Positions 1-8,135 are shown, counted from the first letter of the stretch. The stretch is DNA of 22,238 nt from a virus (IMGVR_UViG_3300042905_004633:1-22238); one strand, 5' to 3'. The notes: a model not told the origin generated them from the letters alone. Numbers and translations: made by a program.

Positions 1-24
1 CTTTTATTAATTCTAAAAATAAAC

Positions 25-1968
25 TTAGGCATATATTTTAGGTGGACTCACGTCATCAGTCGATAAAACTTTTGCAACTAAATCCCCTGTTCCCCAAGTT
101 TTTAATGATTCACATTTACTTAATTTGTCTGAACCAATATCATTTTTTAACCCATTAGTTATACATGTATAATACGGTAACAATAATGTTTTAACGGTTG
201 CCTCAATACCATAATTAGGTGTTGAATAGTTTTTAACCCCTACTTTATTGTAATCTGACATTCCTGAATCTTTACTTAATTTAAATGTTGTATTAAATGG
301 GTTGTTAGTAGCCTTACCACCCTCACCCTTTCTCCAAGCGTAAAAGAATTTTAAATTTTCATCGGTAATTGGAGCACCAACACCCGTTAAAATTGCGGTG
401 TAAAAATCCTTATCGTTACCAACATTAATTTTGTCAAAATCTGAGGTTGTTTGAATTTTACTCAAATTGGAATCTTTAAATCCTTTTGAGGTTAATAAAT
501 CAAACAATTTTGTTAAATCTTCTTCAGATAATTTACCGTCAGAATTTATACCGTTGTCAGTTTCAAACGATTTTACTGCCATTTCAGTTTCAGGGCCAAA
601 TAAACCATCAACCCCCCATTTAGGTAGCGAATAACCTAAAAACTGTAATGCGGTTTGTATTTTTTTAACATCCATATCATAAGGGATTTTTGAGTTTGGT
701 TTTTTTAAATTCACAAATTCTTTTCCTGATTTTGAAATTGTGTTTAAATCTGATAGGAATGTTCCCCCTGTTTCTTTTGAGGGTGTTTGAGCACTCTCTT
801 TTGAACCTGTGAATATTTGTTCAGAATTAACTAAAAGGTCTTTTAAATGATGACCTCTTGGTAACCCTATGTGTACGTGAGTAATATCTGGATGGTCTAA
901 CCATTCAGAGATTGCTCCGATATAGTCACCAACTTTAACAATATCACCCTTTTGTAATTTAACGTCTTTTAAATGGGTATAAAAAATATCAGGGAAATCT
1001 CCCGAACCTTTAATTGATACTTGAGTACCAAATATTTTACCCGAGTTTTTACCTGTATCCCTAACTTTACTAACCGTTCCGTCAGTATAAGAATTCACCA
1101 CCGTTCCTGGAGGTGAAAATATATCCCAAGCATTATCCGATTCCCAATTACCGAGAGCTCTTCTTCCATGGTTTTTTGGTCCGTTTTCTAAATCAGTTTT
1201 AAATGTTCCACCAATATTTGTTGTCGATTCTTTAATTGATAGTTTTTTATCGGTATACTCATTTTCAAAATCAAATAATTTTTGCATATATCCGTTTCTT
1301 CTTAGAACTTTGAACACCAAATTTTCATCTGAATATTCCCCATCTTTTTCTAATCCACAAGTCCTATATTTCTTAATTTTATCTTTATATTTTTGAATTA
1401 ATTTTTTTGCATCATCAAGAGGTTCATCTTGAGCATTTTCAAGGGCTCCATCAATAATCTCCATCCATTTGGATGCTTTATTTTTAATTAAATTTGTGTC
1501 AATCTCAACATTTTCTTTTTTAGATTTATTTATCCACTCGTCATGTAATACAGAATAGACACCACTACTAAAATGTGCTTCAGATTCGTTTTGTATGTAT
1601 AACTCCACCTCATAACCGTATATTGTTATATTATGGTTATCATTATACATTGTTTTCTTTAGAGTGAATAACTCAGTATACAACGGTAATTGTGATTCTG
1701 GAAATTGGTTGAAGTCAACTAAGATGTGTAAATCAATATCTGAAAAGGTTGACCAATTATAATTAGCCAAAGACCCCGTCATAATTATATCTGACACAAC
1801 AACATCAACTTTTAGGAATTCTATGAACTCATAAGCAATATCAAGAAGACGAGCTCTAACTTTAGGGTTCATCGTTTTTTCGTCATTTCCTGACGATTTC
1901 CATATCTTTGGATTTAATTCATCCTTTAAATGAAAACTATTTAAAATGTTTTTTAGGTTACTCATCAA
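25..1968 (-). CDS. Modular peptidoglycan hydrolase: nucleotidyltransferase-like + M23 + PG-binding + lysozyme-like domains
   Basis: A 647-residue multidomain protein, probably a tail or baseplate-associated wall-degrading protein. Residues about 30-140 look like a Pol-beta-type nucleotidyltransferase core (G65-S66, then D77-I-D79). Residues about 255-375 form an M23/LytM endopeptidase: H267 and D282 for the first zinc-ligand pair and H364-V-H366-I-G for the HxH motif. Residues about 430-485 match a PG_binding_1 repeat (KKIQTALQFLGY, VDGLFGPETEMAVKSF). The C-terminal part from about 535 (FFYAWRKGEGG, NNPFNTT, YGIEATVKTL) resembles lysozyme/transglycosylase-like domains of phage lysins. The low-complexity linker phrase GGTF appears twice, before the M23 and PG-binding parts. 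A TATTTAT motif lies just upstream of the ATG, as in other late-looking genes here. The NTase fusion has no obvious wall function; domain identities are by motif only. Confidence 0.8.
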   Translation of the reverse strand: MMSNLKNILNSFHLKDELNPKIWKSSGNDEKTMNPKVRARLLDIAYEFIEFLKVDVVVSDIIMTGSLANYNWSTFSDIDLHILVDFNQFPESQLPLYTELFTLKKTMYNDNHNITIYGYEVELYIQNESEAHFSSGVYSVLHDEWINKSKKENVEIDTNLIKNKASKWMEIIDGALENAQDEPLDDAKKLIQKYKDKIKKYRTCGLEKDGEYSDENLVFKVLRRNGYMQKLFDFENEYTDKKLSIKESTTNIGGTFKTDLENGPKNHGRRALGNWESDNAWDIFSPPGTVVNSYTDGTVSKVRDTGKNSGKIFGTQVSIKGSGDFPDIFYTHLKDVKLQKGDIVKVGDYIGAISEWLDHPDITHVHIGLPRGHHLKDLLVNSEQIFTGSKESAQTPSKETGGTFLSDLNTISKSGKEFVNLKKPNSKIPYDMDVKKIQTALQFLGYSLPKWGVDGLFGPETEMAVKSFETDNGINSDGKLSEEDLTKLFDLLTSKGFKDSNLSKIQTTSDFDKINVGNDKDFYTAILTGVGAPITDENLKFFYAWRKGEGGKATNNPFNTTFKLSKDSGMSDYNKVGVKNYSTPNYGIEATVKTLLLPYYTCITNGLKNDIGSDKLSKCESLKTWGTGDLVAKVLSTDDVSPPKIYA

Positions 1969-1995
1969 AAATAAATATTTGAGTAATTCAATTTG

Positions 1996-2238
1996 TTACA
2001 ATTTTTTATATTTAAATGTTTTTGCAATCTTAGTGCTGAAAAACTTTCCTTGAGATTCGGACATTCTAAACTGAGTGTATAATTGATGAGGGACTTCATC
2101 ATATTCGTATTTCATACCGTTTTTAAACTCAATTATTAGTTTTTTACTCTCGGTATCATATTCTGTTTTTGTTAGATTACTTGAATCTATTTCATTAATA
2201 ATCTTCGTTCCGATTATCTGTTCTTTTTTTATCGCCAT
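1996..2238 (-). CDS. KTSC-domain small protein
   Basis: An 80-residue protein matching the KTSC domain pattern almost end to end: IDSSNLTKTEYD, then LIIEFKNGMKYEYDEVP, then a SESQGKFFSTKI segment. KTSC domains occur in many phages and bacteria as stand-alone proteins or fused to other enzymes; a nucleic-acid-associated role has been suggested but the reaction is unknown. Its start overlaps the end of the next upstream minus-strand gene by 44 nt, so the two are probably translated from one mRNA. It is followed after a short gap by the wall hydrolase. The start is the first ATG compatible with the domain. Confidence 0.7.
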   Translation of the reverse strand: MAIKKEQIIGTKIINEIDSSNLTKTEYDTESKKLIIEFKNGMKYEYDEVPHQLYTQFRMSESQGKFFSTKIAKTFKYKKL

Positions 2239-2536
2239 TTTTTAAAGGTATTTCTAAATCAATTAATGCCATTTTATTTTTAAGATACTCAACAAATTCA
2301 TTATGGTCAATATCTGGAAAGAAACCTTTTAATTCTTCAAATAATTTTGAATGTAAAGAACTAAATTTTTGAAAATTTTTCATAATATCATTTGGGTAGT
2401 AAGGTGGTTTCTCCAAGTCTTTTTCAGTCCATCCTTCTCTTCGGAACGCTCGTCTTAATTCTCTATATGTTTCTAAAATATCTTCATCGGCCTTTAAAGT
2501 TGTGATATATTTTGTATAATGTTTTATCATATCCAT
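2195..2536 (-). CDS. Hypothetical protein
   Basis: A 113-residue, charged, mostly alpha-helical-looking protein that I do not recognise. The N-terminal half has an RELRRAFRREGWTEKDLEKPPYYPND segment in which helix-like runs are followed by a proline/tyrosine-rich turn. The C-terminus (NGDKKRTDNRNEDY) is polar and probably disordered; it is encoded in the 44-nt overlap with the downstream KTSC gene. There are two Met codons at positions 1 and 3, either of which could be the start. A TATAAATA/TATTTATA palindromic motif sits at 2540-2547, a few bases upstream of the ATG, suggesting a phage late-type promoter. It is divergent from the ClpC-like gene. Confidence 0.55.
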   Translation of the reverse strand: MDMIKHYTKYITTLKADEDILETYRELRRAFRREGWTEKDLEKPPYYPNDIMKNFQKFSSLHSKLFEELKGFFPDIDHNEFVEYLKNKMALIDLEIPLKNGDKKRTDNRNEDY

Positions 2537-2605
2537 ACTTATAAATATAACGTTGTTTGAGTTGAAATTACCAAATTAAAGATTATATTTAAAAAAAACA
2601 CTTAC

Positions 2606-4645
2606 ATGATAGAATCAAAAGATGGTAACGGACCTATTAAAGATAAAGGAAGTAGTGGTGATTCTGCCACACCTGTTTTAGACAACTTTAGTAGAGACCT
2701 AATTAAATTAGCCGAAGAAGGTAAATTAGACCCTGTAATAGGTCGAGAGAGAGAAATAACGAGAATCGCTCAAATCCTTTCAAGACGCAAGAAAAACAAC
2801 CCAATCATTATCGGTGAACCAGGTTGTGGTAAAACCGCAATTGCCGAAGGATTGGCGATTAAAATTTTTAACGGAGATTGTCCAAGAAATTTAATGGATA
2901 AACGAATATTATCTTTAGATATGACTTCAATAGTTGCTGGGACAAAATATCGTGGACAATTTGAGGAACGTATGAAGGTAATCATTGAAGAACTTCAAAA
3001 CGCACCAAGTATTATTATTTTTATCGATGAAATACACACAATTGTTGGTGCAGGTAATTCATCTGGTTCAATGGACGCATCAAATATCTTTAAACCCGCA
3101 CTTGCAAGGGGAGAAATCCAATGTATTGGGGCAACAACTTTAGATGAGTATCGTAAGAATTTTGAAAAAGACGGAGCCTTAGAAAGACGATTCCAAAAGG
3201 TAATTGTCGATTCCGCAACAAAAGAGGAAACAATCCAAATCCTACAACACAGTAAAGAGAGATACGAAAATTATCATAAAGTAAAATATTCTGACGAAAT
3301 CTTATCACTATGTGTTGATTTAGCTGAACGATATATCACAGATAGAGAATTTCCAGATAAGGCGTTCGATATTATTGATGAGGTTGGAGCTAGAAGTCAA
3401 GTTGAGGTGAAGATGCCCGAAATTATTGAGAAGTTAAAAGAACAGGCTCAGGACATTAAACAAGAAAAACTTAATGTTGTTAAAAAACAAAACTATGAAG
3501 AAGCCGCAAGTCTAAGAGATAAGGAAAGACGAATTTTAGATAAGTTAGATTCAGAAAAGAAAAAATTTGAGTCTGAATTACAAACACAAAAGAAAGAGGT
3601 TACTGTCGAATTAGTATACGAAGTTGTTTCAAATATGACTAAGATTCCACTATCTAAATTAAATGCTAATGAGACTCAATTATTGGCCAAATTAGACGAA
3701 AGATTAGGTAGTAAAGTTATTGGTCAATCTGAAGCGGTGTCAAGAATTGCAAAGTCTATTAGAAGAAATAGATTGGGTATTAAAGACCCTAACAAACCAA
3801 TTGGGTCTTTTATTTTCTTGGGGTCAACAGGTGTTGGTAAAACACATTTGGCAAAACAATTGGCTAAAGAAATGTTTGGTAGTGAGGAGAATTTGATTAG
3901 AATGGATATGTCAGAATTCCAAGAAAAACATACCATATCTCGTTTAATTGGCGCTCCTCCAGGATATGTTGGTTATGATGAAGGAGGACAATTAACCGAA
4001 CAGGTTAAAAACAAACCTTATTCTGTAATCTTATTTGATGAGATTGAAAAAGCAAACAAAGACATCTTTTCAACATTGTTACAAGTATTAGACGATGGTC
4101 ATATTACTGACGGATTAGGTAGAAAAATTAACTTTAAAAATTGTGTCATCATTATGACTTCAAATATTGGAGTTAAAAAACTACAGGATTTTGGGACAGG
4201 AGTTGGTTTTAAAACTTCATCAAACACTTACGTTAAGGAAGAACATAAACGAGACATGTTGAAAAAAGAACTTCAAAAATTCTTTGCTCCTGAATTTTTA
4301 AACAGAATTGACGAGGTCGTTATTTTTAACACATTAAAACGAGATGAAGTTAAACAAATCGTTAAATTAGAAATGGATAAACTTTGTGAAAGATTAGTTA
4401 AATTAAAATATAACATAACTTATGATGAATCCGTATTGGATTTAATTTCAGAAGTTGGTTTTGATGAAACCTATGGTGCAAGACCATTAAAGAGAGCTAT
4501 CCAAGACAAAGTTGAGGATTTTATTTCTGAAGAAGTTTTAAAAGGAGTTATTCTTGAGGACGTTAGTTATATTCTATATGTCGATAACACCGATGTTAAA
4601 CTAAAGATAGTTAAAAAGACTAAAAAGAAAAAAGGGGAAAATTAA
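2606..4645 (+). CDS. ClpC/ClpA-like double AAA+ protein unfoldase
   Basis: A 679-residue Hsp100 ATPase with two AAA+ modules. D1 has Walker A GEPGCGKT (70-77) and Walker B IIFIDE (to E142). D2 has Walker A GSTGVGKT (406-413) and Walker B VILFDE (474-479), with sensor/arginine segments such as NRIDEVVIF. Between them, around residues 285-320, is a UVR-type segment (QNYEEAASLRDKERRILDKL) typical of ClpC. In D2 a VGF tripeptide (533-535) sits where ClpA/ClpC carry the ClpP-docking loop, so it could feed host ClpP. Compared with ClpC (about 800 residues) the N-terminal adaptor/substrate repeat domain is absent, replaced by about 25 disordered residues. It likely unfolds phage or host proteins in the cytoplasm. 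It is the only large plus-strand gene in this area and ends in its own terminator. Confidence 0.93.
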   Translation: MIESKDGNGPIKDKGSSGDSATPVLDNFSRDLIKLAEEGKLDPVIGREREITRIAQILSRRKKNNPIIIGEPGCGKTAIAEGLAIKIFNGDCPRNLMDKRILSLDMTSIVAGTKYRGQFEERMKVIIEELQNAPSIIIFIDEIHTIVGAGNSSGSMDASNIFKPALARGEIQCIGATTLDEYRKNFEKDGALERRFQKVIVDSATKEETIQILQHSKERYENYHKVKYSDEILSLCVDLAERYITDREFPDKAFDIIDEVGARSQVEVKMPEIIEKLKEQAQDIKQEKLNVVKKQNYEEAASLRDKERRILDKLDSEKKKFESELQTQKKEVTVELVYEVVSNMTKIPLSKLNANETQLLAKLDERLGSKVIGQSEAVSRIAKSIRRNRLGIKDPNKPIGSFIFLGSTGVGKTHLAKQLAKEMFGSEENLIRMDMSEFQEKHTISRLIGAPPGYVGYDEGGQLTEQVKNKPYSVILFDEIEKANKDIFSTLLQVLDDGHITDGLGRKINFKNCVIIMTSNIGVKKLQDFGTGVGFKTSSNTYVKEEHKRDMLKKELQKFFAPEFLNRIDEVVIFNTLKRDEVKQIVKLEMDKLCERLVKLKYNITYDESVLDLISEVGFDETYGARPLKRAIQDKVEDFISEEVLKGVILEDVSYILYVDNTDVKLKIVKKTKKKKGEN

Positions 4646-4660
4646 TTCCCTTTTTTTTTT
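4631..4660. terminator. Intrinsic terminator between convergent genes
   Basis: The stem GGGAA..TTCCC is followed by a run of ten T on the plus strand; the ClpC-like stop codon lies in the loop. The A-rich flank on the other side means it can also stop minus-strand transcripts from the converging M20 peptidase gene. Confidence 0.8.
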
Positions 4661-5486
4661 AATCAAATAGTATGTAATTATTTTTTGGTTTAGGAGTAAA
4701 GGAATGTTTTGTATACCCCAATTTCTCAATCATTTTTTTACCTATTTCGATTCCACTGTAAACATCTTCGATTACAACATATTCGTTTGGTGTGTGATAA
4801 TTGTAATACCCGATTGCAAAATTAATACATGAAAAATCAAAAAGTTGTTTTAACGCATATACGTCAGTATAGGGGTGAGATTGGTATTTTTGTCTTTTCT
4901 CAAATCCCTCTGTCAACACCTCATCACAAGATGTAAAAAATTCAGTATCTCTATCAAATAATTGAACCCCCATACAAAATTCTGAAACCATCCAATTACC
5001 AGGAGCATCAAATTGAATCGCATATCCCACATTTGTGAAGAATATTTTATCCGCCTTTCTTGACCCATGACAACCTGTTTCTTCAGATACAAAGAACGCG
5101 GCCTTTAAGTTAGGAAGTTCTTTTAATAACTCCAAACAAGCATAAATTCCACATTTATCGTCACCACCAATACCTGTTGGGTTACCCTTATCATTATACG
5201 CCTTTAAGGACGGCTTCAATTCATTCTGAGCGTTTGGTAATAATCCCTCACGAATATTGATTGTGTCAATATTGTGTACGGTATCGGTGTGAGCAACAAC
5301 ACATGGAAAATATTCAATATTTTCATCGGTTTGTTTTGTTGCGTAAATGTTAGACATTCCATCAACAAAAAACGGGATATTGTTTTCAGATAACCAATTG
5401 GTGATGAACTCAACCATTTGTTCTTCTTGGTACGTTTTGGATGGAACGGACAAAACACTCTTTAAAAGTTCGTAGTCTCTTTGCAT
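4659..5486 (-). CDS. M20-type zinc peptidase (peptidase T-like)
   Basis: A 275-residue metallo-exopeptidase. Zinc-ligand motifs are in the usual M20 order: AHTD (H66, D68), GGDD (D109), EE (E135-E136), FDAPG (D160) and HTPNEY near the C-terminus. The length is much shorter than cellular PepT/PepV (about 400) because the inserted lid/dimerisation domain is missing, leaving the catalytic domain. The reaction is expected to be release of amino acids from small peptides. That would fit recycling of peptides made by Clp-type proteolysis, given the ClpC-like gene alongside, but this is inference. The start is fixed by a TAACTTTG box ending 4 nt before the ATG, implying a leaderless mRNA. It converges on the ClpC-like gene. 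Confidence 0.87.
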   Translation of the reverse strand: MQRDYELLKSVLSVPSKTYQEEQMVEFITNWLSENNIPFFVDGMSNIYATKQTDENIEYFPCVVAHTDTVHNIDTINIREGLLPNAQNELKPSLKAYNDKGNPTGIGGDDKCGIYACLELLKELPNLKAAFFVSEETGCHGSRKADKIFFTNVGYAIQFDAPGNWMVSEFCMGVQLFDRDTEFFTSCDEVLTEGFEKRQKYQSHPYTDVYALKQLFDFSCINFAIGYYNYHTPNEYVVIEDVYSGIEIGKKMIEKLGYTKHSFTPKPKNNYILFD

Positions 5487-5490
5487 AACA

Positions 5491-5520
5491 CAAAGTTAAA
5501 CCCTTTTTCGGAAATTCAAG
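5491..5520 (-). promoter_or_regulatory. Bacteroidetes-type promoter, near-leaderless, for the M20 peptidase
   Basis: On the minus strand, CTTG (5517-5520), an 18-nt spacer and TAACTTTG (5491-5498), then TGTT and ATG. It matches the TTTG/TAnnTTTG consensus except for one base in the -33 box. It lies inside the 3' end of the neighbouring gene. Confidence 0.6.
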
Positions 5521-6899
5521 ATTTTATTTTCAAATAATTCAGGATTATGTAGGAAGTCTTGGAATTCCTCAAGAGTATAACTTCTTGGTTCACCCATTGT
5601 CCCACCTGATTTGTAATATGTTAAAAATATTTTATTAGTTTTTGGGTCTATTTTTTGAATTCTAAAACTTTCGGATGGATTCCCTCTAGTTAATTTATAA
5701 GCTCTATTTAAATCGTATTGTGATAAAACTTTATCAATTATTTCTCTAAATTTAGTTAGATTTGGATACTTATTACTATCCTCAATTTCTTCTAATATTT
5801 TTTCTAACTCATACTTTGCGTTTCTATTAACAGAATCGATATCTAAATTTCCACTACCATAGTCGTACATAGAGTCCTCATATGGTCCAACCGACATTGT
5901 ATGACCAATCTTTGATAACATCTCTGTTAAGTCCACATGTCTTTCTTTCTCAATATTATACATCGCCAATAAGACATTAACAGTTGTTACATATGAGTAA
6001 AAACATCCTGACTTAGCAAATAACCCGTAATTTTGAAATGCGTCACATAATTCATTTGTTACATACTCTTCAGCGGCTTCTTGCATTGCAGAATTTTTTT
6101 CATTTGAAAAATCATCAATAATGTTGTCAATTTGTCGGCTAAAAGTGTCTCTCAATAATTCTGAAGCATCCTTATATGGTTCGTCATCCTTAAGTTCCGC
6201 AATTTCAGGTTTAACATAAATTAAAATTTGTTTAATTAACGCAATGTTTTCTTCATTAAGCTCACTCATTAAATAACCCTCATCCCAATCATGATATCCC
6301 GTATCACTTGAGTAAAACATTGAGTCGTAATGGTATGATGAACTAAATAAAGTTTTTAAAAACCATATATCCCCCTCACCTAAATCAAATAAATTAAAAT
6401 AATCCTCATTATCGGTAAATTTAAGTGTAACCATACTTTTACCAGGGGTGTTCTTGTTAAATTTGAATCCTCCTATTAATCCATCAATATCGGATAACTT
6501 ATATACATCAATTTCTTCCCCACCACTAATTCTCTTTAATGCCCCATAAATGTTACTAACACCAATGGCCTCATAAAGTTTATCTCTAATTACAGGAAAT
6601 TTCTCAAGAATATCAGTAATTGTTAAACTATTGTTGTCATAACCAATGTATTCAATTACTCCTTTATGTGGTTTGTGAATTAAATACGATAATGTCGGAG
6701 TAAGATAATCACCTTCTTTATCGACAATAATATAATTATCCCCATCACGATATCTATTATAATATTTAGAAAAAAATGGAGGCCCAAAATATTTTGCGGA
6801 CTCCAAAGTGTTACATTTTAATAACATAACCTTATCATCTTCATAGAAGATTTGACTACCGTCATAAGCTTCGTTTTTGTTTTCCTCTGTCTCTGTCAT
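5496..6899 (-). CDS. Large hypothetical protein
   Basis: A 467-residue acidic protein that I cannot assign to a family. It is rich in Asp/Glu/Tyr and contains segments such as GLIGGFKFNKNTPGK, SNIYGALKRISGGEEIDVYKL and a C-terminal basic tail (NKILNFRKRV). A region around residues 270-330 is strongly charged and may form a coiled coil. No signal peptide or membrane segment is visible. An upstream TTG at 6965 is in frame, but I prefer the ATG at 6899 (MTETEENKNEA) because the upstream stretch overlaps the tmRNA promoter and a TATTTAT motif lies at 6911-6917 just before this ATG. It is divergent from the tmRNA. Confidence 0.7.
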   Translation of the reverse strand: MTETEENKNEAYDGSQIFYEDDKVMLLKCNTLESAKYFGPPFFSKYYNRYRDGDNYIIVDKEGDYLTPTLSYLIHKPHKGVIEYIGYDNNSLTITDILEKFPVIRDKLYEAIGVSNIYGALKRISGGEEIDVYKLSDIDGLIGGFKFNKNTPGKSMVTLKFTDNEDYFNLFDLGEGDIWFLKTLFSSSYHYDSMFYSSDTGYHDWDEGYLMSELNEENIALIKQILIYVKPEIAELKDDEPYKDASELLRDTFSRQIDNIIDDFSNEKNSAMQEAAEEYVTNELCDAFQNYGLFAKSGCFYSYVTTVNVLLAMYNIEKERHVDLTEMLSKIGHTMSVGPYEDSMYDYGSGNLDIDSVNRNAKYELEKILEEIEDSNKYPNLTKFREIIDKVLSQYDLNRAYKLTRGNPSESFRIQKIDPKTNKIFLTYYKSGGTMGEPRSYTLEEFQDFLHNPELFENKILNFRKRV

Positions 6900-6926
6900 A
6901 TTTATATCAAATAAATACTTTGAAAA

Positions 6927-6957
6927 TTTGTTATCGTCAGATTTATTCGTATATTTG
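6927..6957 (+). promoter_or_regulatory. Consensus Bacteroidetes promoter of the tmRNA
   Basis: TTTG (6927-6930), a 19-nt spacer and TATATTTG (6950-6957), a perfect match to the host consensus. Transcription should begin about 6962-6965, leaving a leader of about 20 nt to be removed by RNase P before the mature tmRNA 5' end at 6983. Confidence 0.85.
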
Positions 6958-6982
6958 TAAAACAATAGTTCTTTAACATCAT

Positions 6983-7396
6983 GGGGGTAAATTGGAATTG
7001 ACTGACATAGTTGGTTGTTCGGGGCATGTCAAGGCTGAGCTAACCTTGTAAAACTGGTTTAAATCGATATACGGCAACGTTATCAACAAACTTTCTGCAG
7101 TAGGATTAATCCGCACTGAAGAAAATGTTTCAGTAGCCTAAGGCGAAAAAAACAACGGGTAGATAGACTTATACCTAGGAACAGAACAGTCTTCATGGTG
7201 TGACATCTACCATAAAAGGTGTAAACTCTAACCAATCAGAGGATAATCAGATGGCAGAGGATAAGTTCTCAGTAAACCGAACTGTATAATAAGGGAACTG
7301 TGGGATTTCGGATTGTTAGATTAAACAATGACCTAAACATGTAGTCCTTAATAATCGTTATGGACAACTACGAGGGTTCGAGTCCCTCTATCTCCA
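6983..7396 (+). ncRNA. ssrA: Transfer-messenger RNA (tmRNA)
   Basis: A phage-carried tmRNA, the trans-translation RNA that rescues stalled ribosomes. The tRNA-like domain is complete. The 5' GGGGGTA (6983-6989) pairs with 3' TATCTCC (7389-7395) with two G-U pairs, followed by discriminator A; CCA is not encoded. The T-arm is GAGGG-TTCGAGT-CCCTC. The 5' segment AATTGGAATTGAC corresponds to the conserved D-loop region of tmRNAs. The resume codon is GGC at 7073, about 90 nt from the 5' end and preceded by TATAC, which fits the known UAGUC-type signal. The tag is 22 codons, starts GNVINKLS, ends EENVSVA, and stops with TAA at 7139-7141. Between tag and T-arm lie several pseudoknot-like segments. 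It has its own consensus promoter. The tag is longer than usual and does not end in the common ALAA. Confidence 0.95.
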
Positions 7397-7406
7397 CATT
7401 TAACAT

Positions 7407-7454
7407 TTTTGTTCTTTTACTATATTTTGAAATATTTATAGTGAAAGAACAAAA
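7407..7454 (+). promoter_or_regulatory. 18-bp hairpin sequestering the endonuclease start, with late-promoter-like motif
   Basis: The arm TTTTGTTCTTTTACTATA (7407-7424) pairs with 7437-7454, 17 Watson-Crick pairs and one G-U. The A of the ATG is the last base of the stem. TATTTATA lies at 7433-7440 on the loop/right-arm border. Read-through RNA from the tmRNA promoter would fold and hide the start, whereas RNA started from the motif could not. The same logic is known for T4 homing endonucleases. The hairpin may also help end tmRNA transcription. Confidence 0.7.
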
Positions 7455-8134
7455 TGCCAAGAAAAAAACCTAATTTCCACTATATCTATAAAACCATTTG
7501 TAATTTTAATCAAAAATACTATATCGGAATGCACAGCACATCTAATTTAGAGGATGGGTATATGGGTAGTGGTAAAAGATTAAGATATTCAATAAGAAAG
7601 TATGGTAAGGATAACCACACTAAAATTATTATAGAGTTTTTACCTAACAGAGAATCATTAAAAGAACGTGAAATTGAAATTGTTAATTCGGATTTATTAT
7701 TAGATGAAAATTGTATAAATCTTAAAACAGGTGGTTATGGTGGAGGGAAATTTTATTCTGAAGAACATAAATTAAAATGTTCTAAATCCGGTAATGAAAT
7801 GTTTTTAAAAAAAATGCAAGATGAGGAGTATCGGAAAGAGTTTTCGAAAAAATTAAGTAATGCTTATAAAAAACAAGTTCTTGAAGGTAAACGAGAAAAA
7901 AAATATTTTTACCATTGGAATGGGAAAACTCACACAGATGAATCTAAACAAAAAATGAGTGAAGTGAAGAAAGGGACTGGTATTGGTATTAAAAATTCAC
8001 AATACGGGACTTGTTGGATAACTAAAAATAACGAAAATAAAAAAATTAAAAAGACTGACATTAATCTGTATTTAGATGATGGATGGGTTAGAGGTAGAAA
8101 TACAGGTATAACCAAAAAGATAACTAAAGTATAA
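7454..8134 (+). CDS. GIY-YIG homing endonuclease with NUMOD3 motifs
   Basis: A 226-residue free-standing homing endonuclease. The GIY-YIG nuclease core is at the N-terminus: HYIYKT (residues 9-14), YYIGMHS (22-28), the GYMGSGKRL segment, and a Glu in the following helix (KEREIEIV). The C-terminal part has NUMOD3-type DNA-binding repeats (YSEEHKLKCSKSG and HTDESKQKMSEVKKG), as in SegE-like phage endonucleases. It cleaves DNA at a specific site to spread its own gene. It sits 58 bases after the tmRNA, so the tmRNA locus of related phages is a natural candidate target. Expression is probably limited to late infection by the start-codon hairpin described separately. Confidence 0.9.
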   Translation: MPRKKPNFHYIYKTICNFNQKYYIGMHSTSNLEDGYMGSGKRLRYSIRKYGKDNHTKIIIEFLPNRESLKEREIEIVNSDLLLDENCINLKTGGYGGGKFYSEEHKLKCSKSGNEMFLKKMQDEEYRKEFSKKLSNAYKKQVLEGKREKKYFYHWNGKTHTDESKQKMSEVKKGTGIGIKNSQYGTCWITKNNENKKIKKTDINLYLDDGWVRGRNTGITKKITKV

Positions 8135-8135
8135 T

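Noticed and set aside
7073-7141. Alternative tmRNA tag frame starting GCA at 7074
   Set aside because: It breaks the match to the upstream resume signal (A at -4) and gives a Leu-Gln ending at a stop within the hairpin; the GGC frame fits better.
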